This document shows, in pieces, positions 32,935 through 40,998 of a stretch of DNA of 43,525 bases. The stretch comes from JBJFCE01 sp964437825 (GTDB lineage: Bacteria > Bacillota > Clostridia > Lachnospirales > Lachnospiraceae). The translations under genes were made by a program, and so were the position numbers. The notes under the pieces are model-generated. The model had not been told where the DNA came from, made no database searches, and saw nothing but the letters and a program-made list of their open reading frames with translations. Position 1 is the first letter of the stretch, and the number at the start of each line of letters is the position of its first letter. The stretch covers positions 1 to 43,525 of the forward strand of contig CAYTIH010000019.1 in NCBI GenBank assembly GCA_964437825.1, written 5' to 3'.

Positions 32935-34109
32935 GAAATCCGTTAGCAGATGAAGTTGTAAAAATCAAACCGTCAGGGATACGAAAGTTTTTTGATATCG
33001 TCAGCGAGATGAAGGATGCAATCTCACTTGGCGTAGGAGAACCTGATTTTGATACGCCGTGGCATATTCGTGATGAGGGTATTTATTCTTTGGAAAAAGG
33101 AAAAACCTTTTATACCTCGAATGCCGGCTTAAAAGAATTAAGAGAAGAAGTTAGTAATTATTTGAGACGCAGAGTCCATGTAAGTTATCAGCCCTTAGGT
33201 GAAATACTGATTACCGTGGGAGGCTCCGAGGCGATCGATATCGGACTGCGCGCTATGTTAAATCCGGGGGAAGAAGTGCTAATCCCACAGCCGAGCTACG
33301 TTTCTTATGAACCGTGTACGATTCTGGCCGGAGGAAAGCCTGTGATCATTGATTTGAAGGCGGAGAACGAATTCCGTCTGACCGCGCAGGAGCTGAAGGA
33401 TGCAATTACGGATAAAACCAAGGTGCTGATCCTGCCGTTCCCGAATAATCCGACCGGAGCCATTATGGAGAGAAAGGATCTTGAGGAAATTGCCCAAGTC
33501 TGCATTGAAAAAGATATTTTTGTGATGTCGGATGAAATCTATTCCGAGCTTACATATAAAGAGGAGCATGTCTCCATTGCAAGCCTTCCCGGGATGAAGG
33601 AAAGAACCATATTGATTAACGGCTTTTCCAAGGCTTATGCCATGACGGGATGGAGACTCGGTTATGCCTGCGGCCCCAAAGAAATCATCGGTCAGATGAC
33701 CAAGATTCATCAGTTTGCAATTATGTGTGCGCCGACTACCAGCCAGTATGCAGCAGTGGAGGCGCTGCGTAACGGGGATGAAGATGTCAAGATGATGAGA
33801 GAGGCCTATAATCAGAGACGCCGTTATTTGATGAATGCATTTCAGGAAATGGGACTTGAATGCTTTGAACCCTATGGGGCCTTTTATGTATTCCCCTGCA
33901 TCAAGGAATTCGGTATGACCAGTGATGAATTTGCAAACCGGTTCCTTCAGGAGGAGAAAGTGGCTGTTGTTCCCGGAACGGCGTTCGGCGACAGCGGAGA
34001 AGGCTTTCTGCGTATCTCCTACGCATATTCTCTCGAGCAGTTAAAGGTTGCCATGGAGAAGCTGGAGCGCTTTATTACAAAGCTTCGCAGTGAAAAGAAA
34101 AACTCATGA
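32931..34109 (+). CDS. PLP-dependent class I/II aminotransferase
   Basis: 392 aa, start GTG 32931 overlapping the Lrp stop. Fold-type I features: LGVGEPDFDTPWHI, YTSNAGLKELREEVSNYL, the cofactor pocket FPNNPTGAIMERKDLEEI with VMSDEIYSELTY, and the Schiff-base lysine in INGFSKAYAMTGWRLGYACG. The C-terminal arginine for the substrate carboxylate lies in GEGFLRISYAYS. This is the aspartate/aromatic aminotransferase subgroup that in Firmicutes acts on aromatic amino acids or N-acetyl-LL-diaminopimelate (PatA-like). The sequence alone does not settle which. Confidence 0.92.
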   Translation: MRNPLADEVVKIKPSGIRKFFDIVSEMKDAISLGVGEPDFDTPWHIRDEGIYSLEKGKTFYTSNAGLKELREEVSNYLRRRVHVSYQPLGEILITVGGSEAIDIGLRAMLNPGEEVLIPQPSYVSYEPCTILAGGKPVIIDLKAENEFRLTAQELKDAITDKTKVLILPFPNNPTGAIMERKDLEEIAQVCIEKDIFVMSDEIYSELTYKEEHVSIASLPGMKERTILINGFSKAYAMTGWRLGYACGPKEIIGQMTKIHQFAIMCAPTTSQYAAVEALRNGDEDVKMMREAYNQRRRYLMNAFQEMGLECFEPYGAFYVFPCIKEFGMTSDEFANRFLQEEKVAVVPGTAFGDSGEGFLRISYAYSLEQLKVAMEKLERFITKLRSEKKNS

Positions 34110-34117
34110 ATCGGCAG

Positions 34118-34153
34118 GCGAGTGGCGGCATGGATTTCCATGCCGCCACTCGC
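34118..34153. repeat. Very stable 16-bp hairpin after the aminotransferase gene
   Basis: GCGAGTGGCGGCATGG (34118-34133) pairs without mismatch with 34138-34153 around an ATTT loop. The following bases TTACGCTAATT are not a good U tract, so it may act as a bidirectional barrier or mRNA-end stabiliser rather than a classical terminator. Confidence 0.9.
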
Positions 34154-34186
34154 TTACGCTAATTCCCTGAAACGGAGCGCAAGCGC

Positions 34187-34213
34187 GACTGTGTTGTTTC
34201 TACAATTTGTGCA
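34187..34213 (+). repeat. Copy 2 of a 27-bp dispersed inverted repeat
   Basis: These 27 bases (beginning GACTGTGTTGTTTCTAC) equal the reverse complement of 23261-23287 with no mismatch. The copy lies 67 bp before the trmL ATG, beyond the strong hairpin. Confidence 0.9.
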
Positions 34214-34242
34214 ATTAAAGTAACCGGGAAGGAGTTTCACAA

Positions 34243-34302
34243 TTGTCTAAGGAATACTTATCAGAAAAGGAGAACGGAAATGATGAATATTGCACTGCAT
34301 GA
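34243..34302 (+). CDS. Possible 19-aa leader ORF overlapping the trmL start
   Basis: TTG 34243 has GGAAGGAG 8 bases upstream and opens a frame ending SEKENGNDEYCTA at TGA 34300-34302, inside trmL. It would place ribosomes over the trmL start. There is no homology to support it; the good ribosome binding site is the only evidence. Confidence 0.25.
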   Translation: MSKEYLSEKENGNDEYCTA

Positions 34303-34777
34303 GCCGGAGATCCCGGCCAATACCGGAAATATCGGGAGAACCTGTGTCGCGACAGGAAGCGTCCTTCATTTGATCGAGCCGCTCGGCTTTCGCTTAAATG
34401 AAAAAGAAATTAAACGTGCGGGGATGGATTACTGGGATAAGCTTGACGTCAGAAGATACGATGATTACCATGACTTCTGTGAGAAGAACCCCGGAGTAAA
34501 AATCTGGTTTGCAACAACAAAGGCAAAACATGTATATACCGAGGTGCAGTTCGGACCGGATGATTATATTATGTTCGGCAAGGAAAGCGCGGGCATTCCG
34601 GAAGAAATACTGTTGGATCATGAAGAAAACTGTATCCGGATTCCGATGCTGCCTGATATCAGGTCATTGAATTTATCCAATTCTGTCAGCATTGTTCTTT
34701 ATGAGGCGCTCAGACAGAACAGGTTTTCCAATATGCAGCTGCAGGGAGAGCTTCACAGGCTGCATTGGAAAGAATGA
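34280..34777 (+). CDS. trmL: tRNA (cytidine/uridine-34-2'-O)-methyltransferase TrmL
   Basis: 165 aa, family length about 155-170. It is a SPOUT-fold enzyme that 2'-O-methylates the wobble base of tRNA-Leu with SAM. N-terminal NIALHEPEIPANTGNIGRTC is the TrmL signature. IWFATTKAKHVYTE, FGKESAGIPEEIL and CIRIPMLPDIRSLNLSNSVSIVLYEALRQ form the knot and the SAM site. AAGGAG lies 7 bases before the ATG at 34280. It is convergent to the histidine kinase gene, with only 7 bp between the stops. Confidence 0.95.
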   Translation: MMNIALHEPEIPANTGNIGRTCVATGSVLHLIEPLGFRLNEKEIKRAGMDYWDKLDVRRYDDYHDFCEKNPGVKIWFATTKAKHVYTEVQFGPDDYIMFGKESAGIPEEILLDHEENCIRIPMLPDIRSLNLSNSVSIVLYEALRQNRFSNMQLQGELHRLHWKE

Positions 34778-34784
34778 AGGTTGA

Positions 34785-36206
34785 TCAGTCCTCCCCGGTA
34801 TCCACACATGGCAGTGTAAAGATAAACTCACTCCCCACGCCCTCTGTGCTGATGACATTGATGTTTTCACCGTGGGCTTTGATGATTTCTTTCGTAATGG
34901 AGAGACCAAGGCCGGTGCCCTTTTTGTCCTTGCCGCGGGAAAGATCCGTTTTGTAGAAGCGGTCCCAGATCAGCTTCAGACTGTCTTTGGGAATACCGAT
35001 CCCATTGTCCTTTACGGACACAAAGACCTTGTTGTGCTTTAAGGTGGTTTCTATTTTGATGATGGAATCATGATGGGAAAATTTAATGGCGTTGTCCAGC
35101 AGATTGTAAAGCACCTGTTGAATTTTTACCATATCCGCATGTACGATCATTGCTTCTCCGGTCAGAACCAGTTCAATGGCGATCATTTTTTGTTTACAGG
35201 TACCTTCAAAGGTGGCTGTGGTATTCTTGATCACCCTGTTGATGTCGAAATTCGTTTTTTCCAAAACCATGCCCATGGTATTCAGATTGTTTAATGTCAG
35301 CAGATTGTTTGTCAGCTTGGTCAGACGGTCAGTTTCATTTAAAACGATATGAAGGTATTTTTCATAAAACTCGGGCAAAATGGTGCCGTCCAGCATGGCC
35401 TCAAGATATCCTCGGATGGAGGTTAAAGGGGAGCGGAAATCGTGAGAGATGTTGGCAACCAGTTTTTTCTGGTTGTCCTCGCTCTGGGCAAGCTCCTCTG
35501 CCATATAGGAAAGGGAAGCGGCCAGATAACCGATCTCATCTTCACTGTCCACGGACAACTGATACCTGAAATTTCCCATGGCGTACTGCTCCGTTGCACG
35601 GGTGATTTTTCGCAGCGGTATGTAAACGATTTCCGTGAAAAAAATCAGAATAATCAAAGAGAGTAAAAACAGGATGATTAACAAAAGATACGAGATATGA
35701 AGCATGCTGTTGCTTGAAGCTCTAATGCTGCTCATCGGCATGAGGATAACGACATAACCCTTTACCTTAAAATCGGAGGTAATGGGCGCAAATACGCTGA
35801 GCATATCTTCATCAAACATATCAAAAAAAGTGCCTACGGTATAATAACTGTTTCCGGTGACGGTGGGATCAAAATGATCCACAACGATTTGGTTTTCTAC
35901 ATCCAGCGGATGATTGGAGTCAACCAGAACACGTCCGGAAGGGTTCATGATCCAGATAGAAGCGGAGAGATAGGCATCCAGCGCATCCAGTTGTTTTTTG
36001 ACGGTTTCAAGGGAAGTGTTATTATTGTATAGGTCGGAGGCATAGGAACTGGAAATAATCACAGCTTCCCGGTACAGCGCCTCCGCCTTTTCTTTTCGAA
36101 GATGGTCATAGGTCATACCTGATACAAAGTTTGCCACGATGATAAAACCAAAAAAACCAAAGATCAGATAGGCCAGCAGAAATTTCCAATAAAGTGTTCG
36201 TCTCAT
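34785..36206 (-). CDS. Sensor histidine kinase
   Basis: 473 aa. Membrane helices at about 8-27 and 171-195 enclose an extracellular sensor of roughly 140 residues (Cache-like look; contains ASIWIMNPSGRVLVDSN). A HAMP linker follows (YIPLRKITRATEQYAMGNFRYQL). The dimerisation box is NISHDFRSPLTSIRGY with phospho-acceptor H255. The ATPase domain has the N box NLLDNAIKFS, G1 DNGIGIP, F WDRFYKTD and G2 GTGLGLSI. It lies 73 bp downstream of its response regulator, across a tandem duplication that supplies the GAGGT ribosome binding site. The signal is unknown. Confidence 0.93.
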   Translation of the reverse strand: MRRTLYWKFLLAYLIFGFFGFIIVANFVSGMTYDHLRKEKAEALYREAVIISSSYASDLYNNNTSLETVKKQLDALDAYLSASIWIMNPSGRVLVDSNHPLDVENQIVVDHFDPTVTGNSYYTVGTFFDMFDEDMLSVFAPITSDFKVKGYVVILMPMSSIRASSNSMLHISYLLLIILFLLSLIILIFFTEIVYIPLRKITRATEQYAMGNFRYQLSVDSEDEIGYLAASLSYMAEELAQSEDNQKKLVANISHDFRSPLTSIRGYLEAMLDGTILPEFYEKYLHIVLNETDRLTKLTNNLLTLNNLNTMGMVLEKTNFDINRVIKNTTATFEGTCKQKMIAIELVLTGEAMIVHADMVKIQQVLYNLLDNAIKFSHHDSIIKIETTLKHNKVFVSVKDNGIGIPKDSLKLIWDRFYKTDLSRGKDKKGTGLGLSITKEIIKAHGENINVISTEGVGSEFIFTLPCVDTGED

Positions 36207-36227
36207 GGATTTATATACCTCAAATCT

Positions 36228-36296
36228 AAATAGCGGTCAGGATTCTGGCGCGCCTTAAATTGAAATAGCGGTCAGGATTCTAGCGCACCTCAAATT
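36228..36296. repeat. 35-bp-period tandem duplication between the regulator and kinase genes
   Basis: Units 36228-36261 and 36263-36296 share AAATAGCGGTCAGGATTCT and the following GCGC-CCT-AAATT core, with a few differences. The unit includes the last codons and stop of the response regulator gene. A third, partial copy (TTTGAGGT on the minus strand) next to the kinase start forms its ribosome binding site. Confidence 0.9.
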
Positions 36297-36978
36297 TATA
36301 TCCGATTCCCCAGATGGTGGAAATGCTCCATTCCGCATGGTCCTTGATTTTTTCCCGAAGACGCTTGATATGCACATCCACGGTCCGGGTATCGCCGATG
36401 TATTCATAGCCCCAGATCTGGTCCAAAAGCTGTTCTCTTGTGAAAACATGGTTGGGTGAAGAAGCCAGAAAATATAAAAGCTCCAGCTCCTTTGGAGGCA
36501 TATCGATGCGCTGACCCATATAGATGACCGAATAATTGGTGCGGTTAATGGACAGATCGGTATATTCCACTTGCTGAACCTCGGACTGTGCCGGAGCGGC
36601 AGGGGAAACGTTGTAGCGTCTGAGTACAGCCTTGACTCTGGCGACTAATTCCTTGCTGTCGAAGGGTTTTTCCATATAATCATCCGCGCCGAGCTCAAGG
36701 CCCAGAACCTTGTCAAAGATTTCTCCTTTTGCGGAAAGCATGATAATGGGAACCGGGGATTTCGTGCGGATTTCACGGCAGACCTGATAGCCGTCGATGC
36801 CGGGAAGCATCAGATCCAGCAGTATCAGGTTCGGTTTGAAGCTTTCGAAGCATTGAAGCGCAGATTCTCCGTCATTTACGATTTTCGGTTCAAAGCATTC
36901 CTTAGTCAGATACAGGGAGATCAGCTCTGCAATATTATGATCATCATTTACAATTAATATTTTTTGTTTATTTACCAT
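36280..36978 (-). CDS. OmpR/PhoB family response regulator
   Basis: 232 aa from the ATG at 36978, which has GGAGGT 4 bases upstream; an in-frame ATG four codons earlier overlaps that site. The receiver domain runs from KILIVNDDHN, with phospho-acceptor D55 in LILLDLMLPG and the conserved K in DYMEKPFDSKELVARV. The winged-helix output domain reads PPKELELLYFLASSPNHVFTREQLLDQIWGYEYIGDTRTVDVHIKRLREKI. It pairs with the histidine kinase downstream. mutS2 is 71 bp upstream on the same strand, so the three may share a transcript. Target genes are not evident. Confidence 0.95.
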   Translation of the reverse strand: MVNKQKILIVNDDHNIAELISLYLTKECFEPKIVNDGESALQCFESFKPNLILLDLMLPGIDGYQVCREIRTKSPVPIIMLSAKGEIFDKVLGLELGADDYMEKPFDSKELVARVKAVLRRYNVSPAAPAQSEVQQVEYTDLSINRTNYSVIYMGQRIDMPPKELELLYFLASSPNHVFTREQLLDQIWGYEYIGDTRTVDVHIKRLREKIKDHAEWSISTIWGIGYKFEVR

Positions 36979-37049
36979 GGATACCTCCATTTCGATTGGA
37001 AAAACACGGGGCGGTCATGCTCCTCATGTTTACAGAAAACTGATGGTAC

Positions 37050-39437
37050 TTATTTAAATGTCGCAATTGTGACACCTGCGTCACCTTCACCGAATTCTCC
37101 CAGGCGGTAACTGTCGATGAACTTAAGCCGCTTTAAATGGCTGTGAATTGCGTTTCTAAGTGCGCCGGTGCCTTTTCCGTGTACGATTCGGACACTGGGC
37201 AGATGTGCCAGACAGGCATCATCCAGGTATTTATCTAGCTCTGAAATTGCCTCATCCACGGTTTTGCCAAGGAGATTAATCTCGGAGGAGATATTCATGG
37301 ATTTGGTCATTTTGATCTTGCTGCCAAAGGAGGAATTCCGGGCAGAGGTATACTGGGAAGCGGTGTCCTGATCCTGAACCTTGCACAAATCATTGAGATT
37401 CGTTTGTGTACGCATGATGCCGCAGGTAACAAACAGATTTCCTTTATGATCGGGTAAGGTACTGACTGTTCCTTTCAGCCCCATGGAAACGATGCGTACG
37501 GTATCGCCGAGCCTGATATCGCCTGGTTTCAGACCGCTGCTCGCAGGGGGCTTGGGGGCGGGGGTAAGCTGCTTGTTTTTCTCGGAAATTTTGGAGTGCA
37601 GATTCTGCCGGGATTTCTCCATTTCCTTCATATCCGGGGCGCCGGAGGCTTTACCGATTTTCTGGAAATTGCGGATGGTTTCATCGGCAACATCCTTTGC
37701 CTCCTGCAAAATCCGGCGTGCTTCTTCATTAGCGTCGCGGAGAATCTTTTCCTTTGAGGTATCGAGCTTTTCCTGCTTTGTACGGAGCTGATCCTTTAGG
37801 GATTGTGTTTCCCGCTTGTATTTTTCGATTTCCTGACGTTCTTTTTCAATTGTGATACGGCTTTTTTCCAAGCCGGCAATGACGTCTTCAAAGCTTTCGG
37901 CATCCTCGGTGATATGCGTTTTGGCGGATGCAATGATATCATCCGAAAGTCCCAGCTTTTTGGAAATGGCAAAGGCATTGCTCTTTCCGGGGATACCGAT
38001 GAGCAGTCTGTAGGTCGGACTTAGCGTCGCTACGTCGAATTCACAGCAGGCATTTTCCACATAGTCCGTGGAAAGCGCAAAGATTTTGAGTTCACTGTAG
38101 TGCGTGGTAGCCATGGAACGGATACCGCGGTCATGCAGGTAGGTCAAAATCGCCATAGCGAGAGCGGCGCCCTCCGTCGGATCGGTTCCGGAGCATAACT
38201 CATCAAACAGGCACAGGGAATCCGCATCCGCATATTTCAGTATGGTTACGATATTGGTCATATGGGCGGAAAAGGTACTTAAGCTTTGTTCGATACTCTG
38301 CTCATCACCGATATCCGCAAAAACATCCTTGAATACGGAAAGTCTGGAACGATCGGCGGCAGGAATATGAAGTCCCGCCTGTCCCATCAGGGTAAAAAGC
38401 CCGACTGTTTTTAAAGAAACCGTTTTGCCGCCGGTATTGGGACCGGTCACAACAAGCAAATCAAAATCCTCACCGAGGCGGATATCAATAGGAACTACTT
38501 TCTTTTTGTCCAAAAGAGGATGACGCCCCCTGCGGATATCGATGATATGCTCCGTGTTAAATTCGGGCTTGGAGGCATTCTGCTCCAGAGCAAGGGAGGC
38601 CTTTGCAAAGATGAAGTCCAGCTTGGTTAACAGCTTTTGATTCTGCTGCAGCTGCCTGGTATAGCCGCGGACCAGCTCTGTCAGGGAAGATAAAATGACT
38701 TCAATTTCTTCCTGTTCTTCAAGTTCCAGCTGCTTGATTTTATTATTAAATTCTACGATTGCAGACGGTTCGATAAATAGAGTTGAGCCTGTTGAGGACT
38801 GGTCATGGACGATACCGGGGACCTGTCCCTTATACTCCGCCTTGACGGGGATGCAGTAGCGGTTATCCCGCATGGTAATGACCGGATCCTGCAAGTAGGA
38901 GCGGTAGGAACCGTTTACGCAGCCTGTCAATTTCTCATGAATTCTGTCTCCGATGGACAGAATATTCCTGCGGATATTTGCAAGAGCCGGTGAAGCGTCG
39001 TCTGCAATTTCCTCCGGAGAAAGAATGCATCGCCTGATTTCTTTTTTTACATTTGAAGGCGTTTCAAGCAGCTCAAAATAGGAATTCAGGCAATCCGCCT
39101 CTCTTTCTTCATCAAGGTTTCCATAGCTTTTAACACGACCTGCGCATTCTAAGTGATCTGCAATCCGAAGCAGGTCCGCAGCGGATAAAATGCTTCCGAT
39201 TTCCAGACTTTTACAGAGAGGACGGATATCCGAATTTCCGGCAAAAGAAATACGGTCCCGTCTGAGCAGTCTGGTCAGTCCGGCGGCTGTCTCCTCCTGG
39301 GCTTTTGTAATCTCTGTCAGATCTGCGCTTGGATGAAGTGCGCGGCATGCTGCCTTGCCCGGTTCGCTGTCTGCTTTTTGTGTCAGCATGTCAATCAATT
39401 TATGAAATTCCAGAATTTTATATACTTTTTCGTTCAT
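37050..39437 (-). CDS. mutS2: Endonuclease MutS2
   Basis: 795 aa from ATG 39437; earlier in-frame starts add residues unlike the family (which begins MNxKVxKxLEF). The ATPase domain has GPNTGGKTVSLKTVG (Walker A), FADIGDEQSIEQSLSTFSAHM and LFDELCSGTDPTEGAALA (Walker B). A coiled coil fills about 510-620 (KSRITIEKERQEIEKYKRET). The C-terminal Smr nuclease domain (INLLGKTVDEAISELDKYLDD ... VRIVHGKGTGALR) is complete. In Gram-positives MutS2 (RqcU) acts on collided ribosomes and/or recombination intermediates. No Shine-Dalgarno lies before the ATG, and the promoter is placed to start transcription at or beside it. Confidence 0.95.
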   Translation of the reverse strand: MNEKVYKILEFHKLIDMLTQKADSEPGKAACRALHPSADLTEITKAQEETAAGLTRLLRRDRISFAGNSDIRPLCKSLEIGSILSAADLLRIADHLECAGRVKSYGNLDEEREADCLNSYFELLETPSNVKKEIRRCILSPEEIADDASPALANIRRNILSIGDRIHEKLTGCVNGSYRSYLQDPVITMRDNRYCIPVKAEYKGQVPGIVHDQSSTGSTLFIEPSAIVEFNNKIKQLELEEQEEIEVILSSLTELVRGYTRQLQQNQKLLTKLDFIFAKASLALEQNASKPEFNTEHIIDIRRGRHPLLDKKKVVPIDIRLGEDFDLLVVTGPNTGGKTVSLKTVGLFTLMGQAGLHIPAADRSRLSVFKDVFADIGDEQSIEQSLSTFSAHMTNIVTILKYADADSLCLFDELCSGTDPTEGAALAMAILTYLHDRGIRSMATTHYSELKIFALSTDYVENACCEFDVATLSPTYRLLIGIPGKSNAFAISKKLGLSDDIIASAKTHITEDAESFEDVIAGLEKSRITIEKERQEIEKYKRETQSLKDQLRTKQEKLDTSKEKILRDANEEARRILQEAKDVADETIRNFQKIGKASGAPDMKEMEKSRQNLHSKISEKNKQLTPAPKPPASSGLKPGDIRLGDTVRIVSMGLKGTVSTLPDHKGNLFVTCGIMRTQTNLNDLCKVQDQDTASQYTSARNSSFGSKIKMTKSMNISSEINLLGKTVDEAISELDKYLDDACLAHLPSVRIVHGKGTGALRNAIHSHLKRLKFIDSYRLGEFGEGDAGVTIATFK

Positions 39438-39443
39438 GTGCAC

Positions 39444-39472
39444 ATCATAGCATACCTTGCGCTTCTTTACAA
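39444..39472 (-). promoter_or_regulatory. mutS2 promoter, likely giving a leaderless mRNA
   Basis: On the minus strand TTGTAA (39472-39467), 17-base spacer, TATGAT (39449-39444), then only GTGCAC before the ATG at 39437. The usual 6-7 base distance from the -10 puts the transcription start on or next to the A of the start codon. There is no purine-rich ribosome site between. Confidence 0.6.
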
Positions 39473-39555
39473 GAAATGGGCTTTCCGTTATACTTATTTT
39501 TAAAGGTTTTCGTGGCTTTGCAAAGCGTGTCATTCATACATGTATAGGAGGAAGA

Positions 39556-40965
39556 ATGTTTCAGGAAAATAGAAAAGAGATCCGGGACCCGGAGGAGAGA
39601 TCATCGCTGCCTGATAAGCTTAAACGGGCTGACAGGGAGCAGGGAGAGGAATCCTATCAGTTCGTACAGGAAAAAATAAAAGAACGTCCGATTAATAAGA
39701 AAAAGCTGCTGCGAAGAACGATCATTACAGCAGTGATGGCGCTTATTTTCGGACTGGTGGCATGTTTTACCTTTTTCTGGATGGAGCCGATTATTTCAAA
39801 CTGGCTGTATCCCGAGGAAGAACCGGAGATTGTAACCTTTCCGGAGGAAGAAGTCGAAACCATGCCGGAGGATATGATTCAGACTGAGGAGGAAGCGCTT
39901 CAGGCGGAACAGGAAGCGCAGCAGGCACAGCAGCAGGAGAATGAGCCCGCGGTTCAAAAACAGACTACCATCTATCAAAAGGTAGGACTAACCGTAGAGG
40001 ATTATATGGATCTGTATACGGAGCTTTCGGGGATCGCAAAAGAAACCAGCAGATGCATGGTGGAGGTTACCGGAGTTACTTCGGATGTGGACTGGCTGAA
40101 TGATGTTTATGATAATAAAGATCAATCAGCCGGCGTCATAGTGGCAAATAATGGCGTGGAGCTGCTGATTCTGGCCAAGGATAGCGCGGCAGGCAGCAGC
40201 CAGAGCGTCGTTGTTACATTTTATGACGGAAGCGTCAATGAAGCGGTTAAAAAGAGAGTGGACAGCAGTACTGGATTATGTATTTTGGGCGTGGATATGG
40301 ATCATGTTTCGGAGGAAACCATGTCGGAGATCAGTGTCGCAGCGCTGGGTTCCTCCAGTCTGTCAAACCTGCTTGCCATGCCGGTGATTGCCATTGGTGC
40401 GCCAACCGGCGTGAACGGTTCGGTTTCTTACGGAATCATAACCTCAAATTCAGCGCTTGTCCGTAAGCAGGATATCAATTACAGGCTGCTGACTACGGAT
40501 ATTTACGGAAGCAGTGAGGCTACCGGGATTATTATTAATTTGAAAGGTCAGGTACTGGGGATTATTGATAACAGCTATAATGCCCAGGGTATGCAGAATC
40601 AGATTTCCGCGATCGGTATCACTGAACTGAAAAGGACGATTGAAGCGCTTTCCAACGATAATCAAAGGGCCTGCCTGGGAATTTATGGAACCGATATTAC
40701 GGCGGCGTTAAGTGAGTCATTGGAAATGCCGAGGGGCGTATATGTGGAAAGCTTTGAAATGGGGTCGCCTGCCATGATCTGCGGCATCCAGGGAAGTGAT
40801 ATTATTACTGCAATTGATGATATGTCGATCAATTCCATGTCGGATCTGACATCTGCACTGGGAAGGCGAAAGCCGGGGGATGCAGTCACTGTGATACTCC
40901 AGCGCAATGTGAAGGAGGAATATCGGGAAATGGCAGTAGAGGTGACATTGGGAGAAATGAAATAG
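39556..40965 (+). CDS. Membrane-anchored HtrA-like PDZ protein with degenerate protease site
   Basis: 469 aa from ATG 39556, with AGGAGG 5 bases upstream. A cytosolic N-terminus (1-52) leads to one membrane helix (about 54-76), then an acidic, Gln/Glu-rich linker. A chymotrypsin-like domain (about 145-375) follows, then a PDZ domain (RGVYVESFEMGSPAMICGIQGSDIITAIDDMSINSMSDLTSAL). The architecture is that of DegP/HtrA, but the catalytic positions look lost. The His motif (TNxHVV) reads VANNGVELL, the Ser motif (GNSGGP) reads GSSEATG, and the Asp motif DLAVL reads GLCILG. I infer a non-proteolytic scaffold or sensor at the cell surface. It is divergent from mutS2. Confidence 0.85.
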   Translation: MFQENRKEIRDPEERSSLPDKLKRADREQGEESYQFVQEKIKERPINKKKLLRRTIITAVMALIFGLVACFTFFWMEPIISNWLYPEEEPEIVTFPEEEVETMPEDMIQTEEEALQAEQEAQQAQQQENEPAVQKQTTIYQKVGLTVEDYMDLYTELSGIAKETSRCMVEVTGVTSDVDWLNDVYDNKDQSAGVIVANNGVELLILAKDSAAGSSQSVVVTFYDGSVNEAVKKRVDSSTGLCILGVDMDHVSEETMSEISVAALGSSSLSNLLAMPVIAIGAPTGVNGSVSYGIITSNSALVRKQDINYRLLTTDIYGSSEATGIIINLKGQVLGIIDNSYNAQGMQNQISAIGITELKRTIEALSNDNQRACLGIYGTDITAALSESLEMPRGVYVESFEMGSPAMICGIQGSDIITAIDDMSINSMSDLTSALGRRKPGDAVTVILQRNVKEEYREMAVEVTLGEMK

Positions 40966-40998
40966 ATAAATTTGGACGCTTTGGAATGGAGGACAAAA

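Noticed and set aside
39438..39533. N-terminal extension of MutS2
   Set aside because: The frame is open to 39533, but the extra 32 residues resemble no MutS2, and the promoter would then lie inside the gene.
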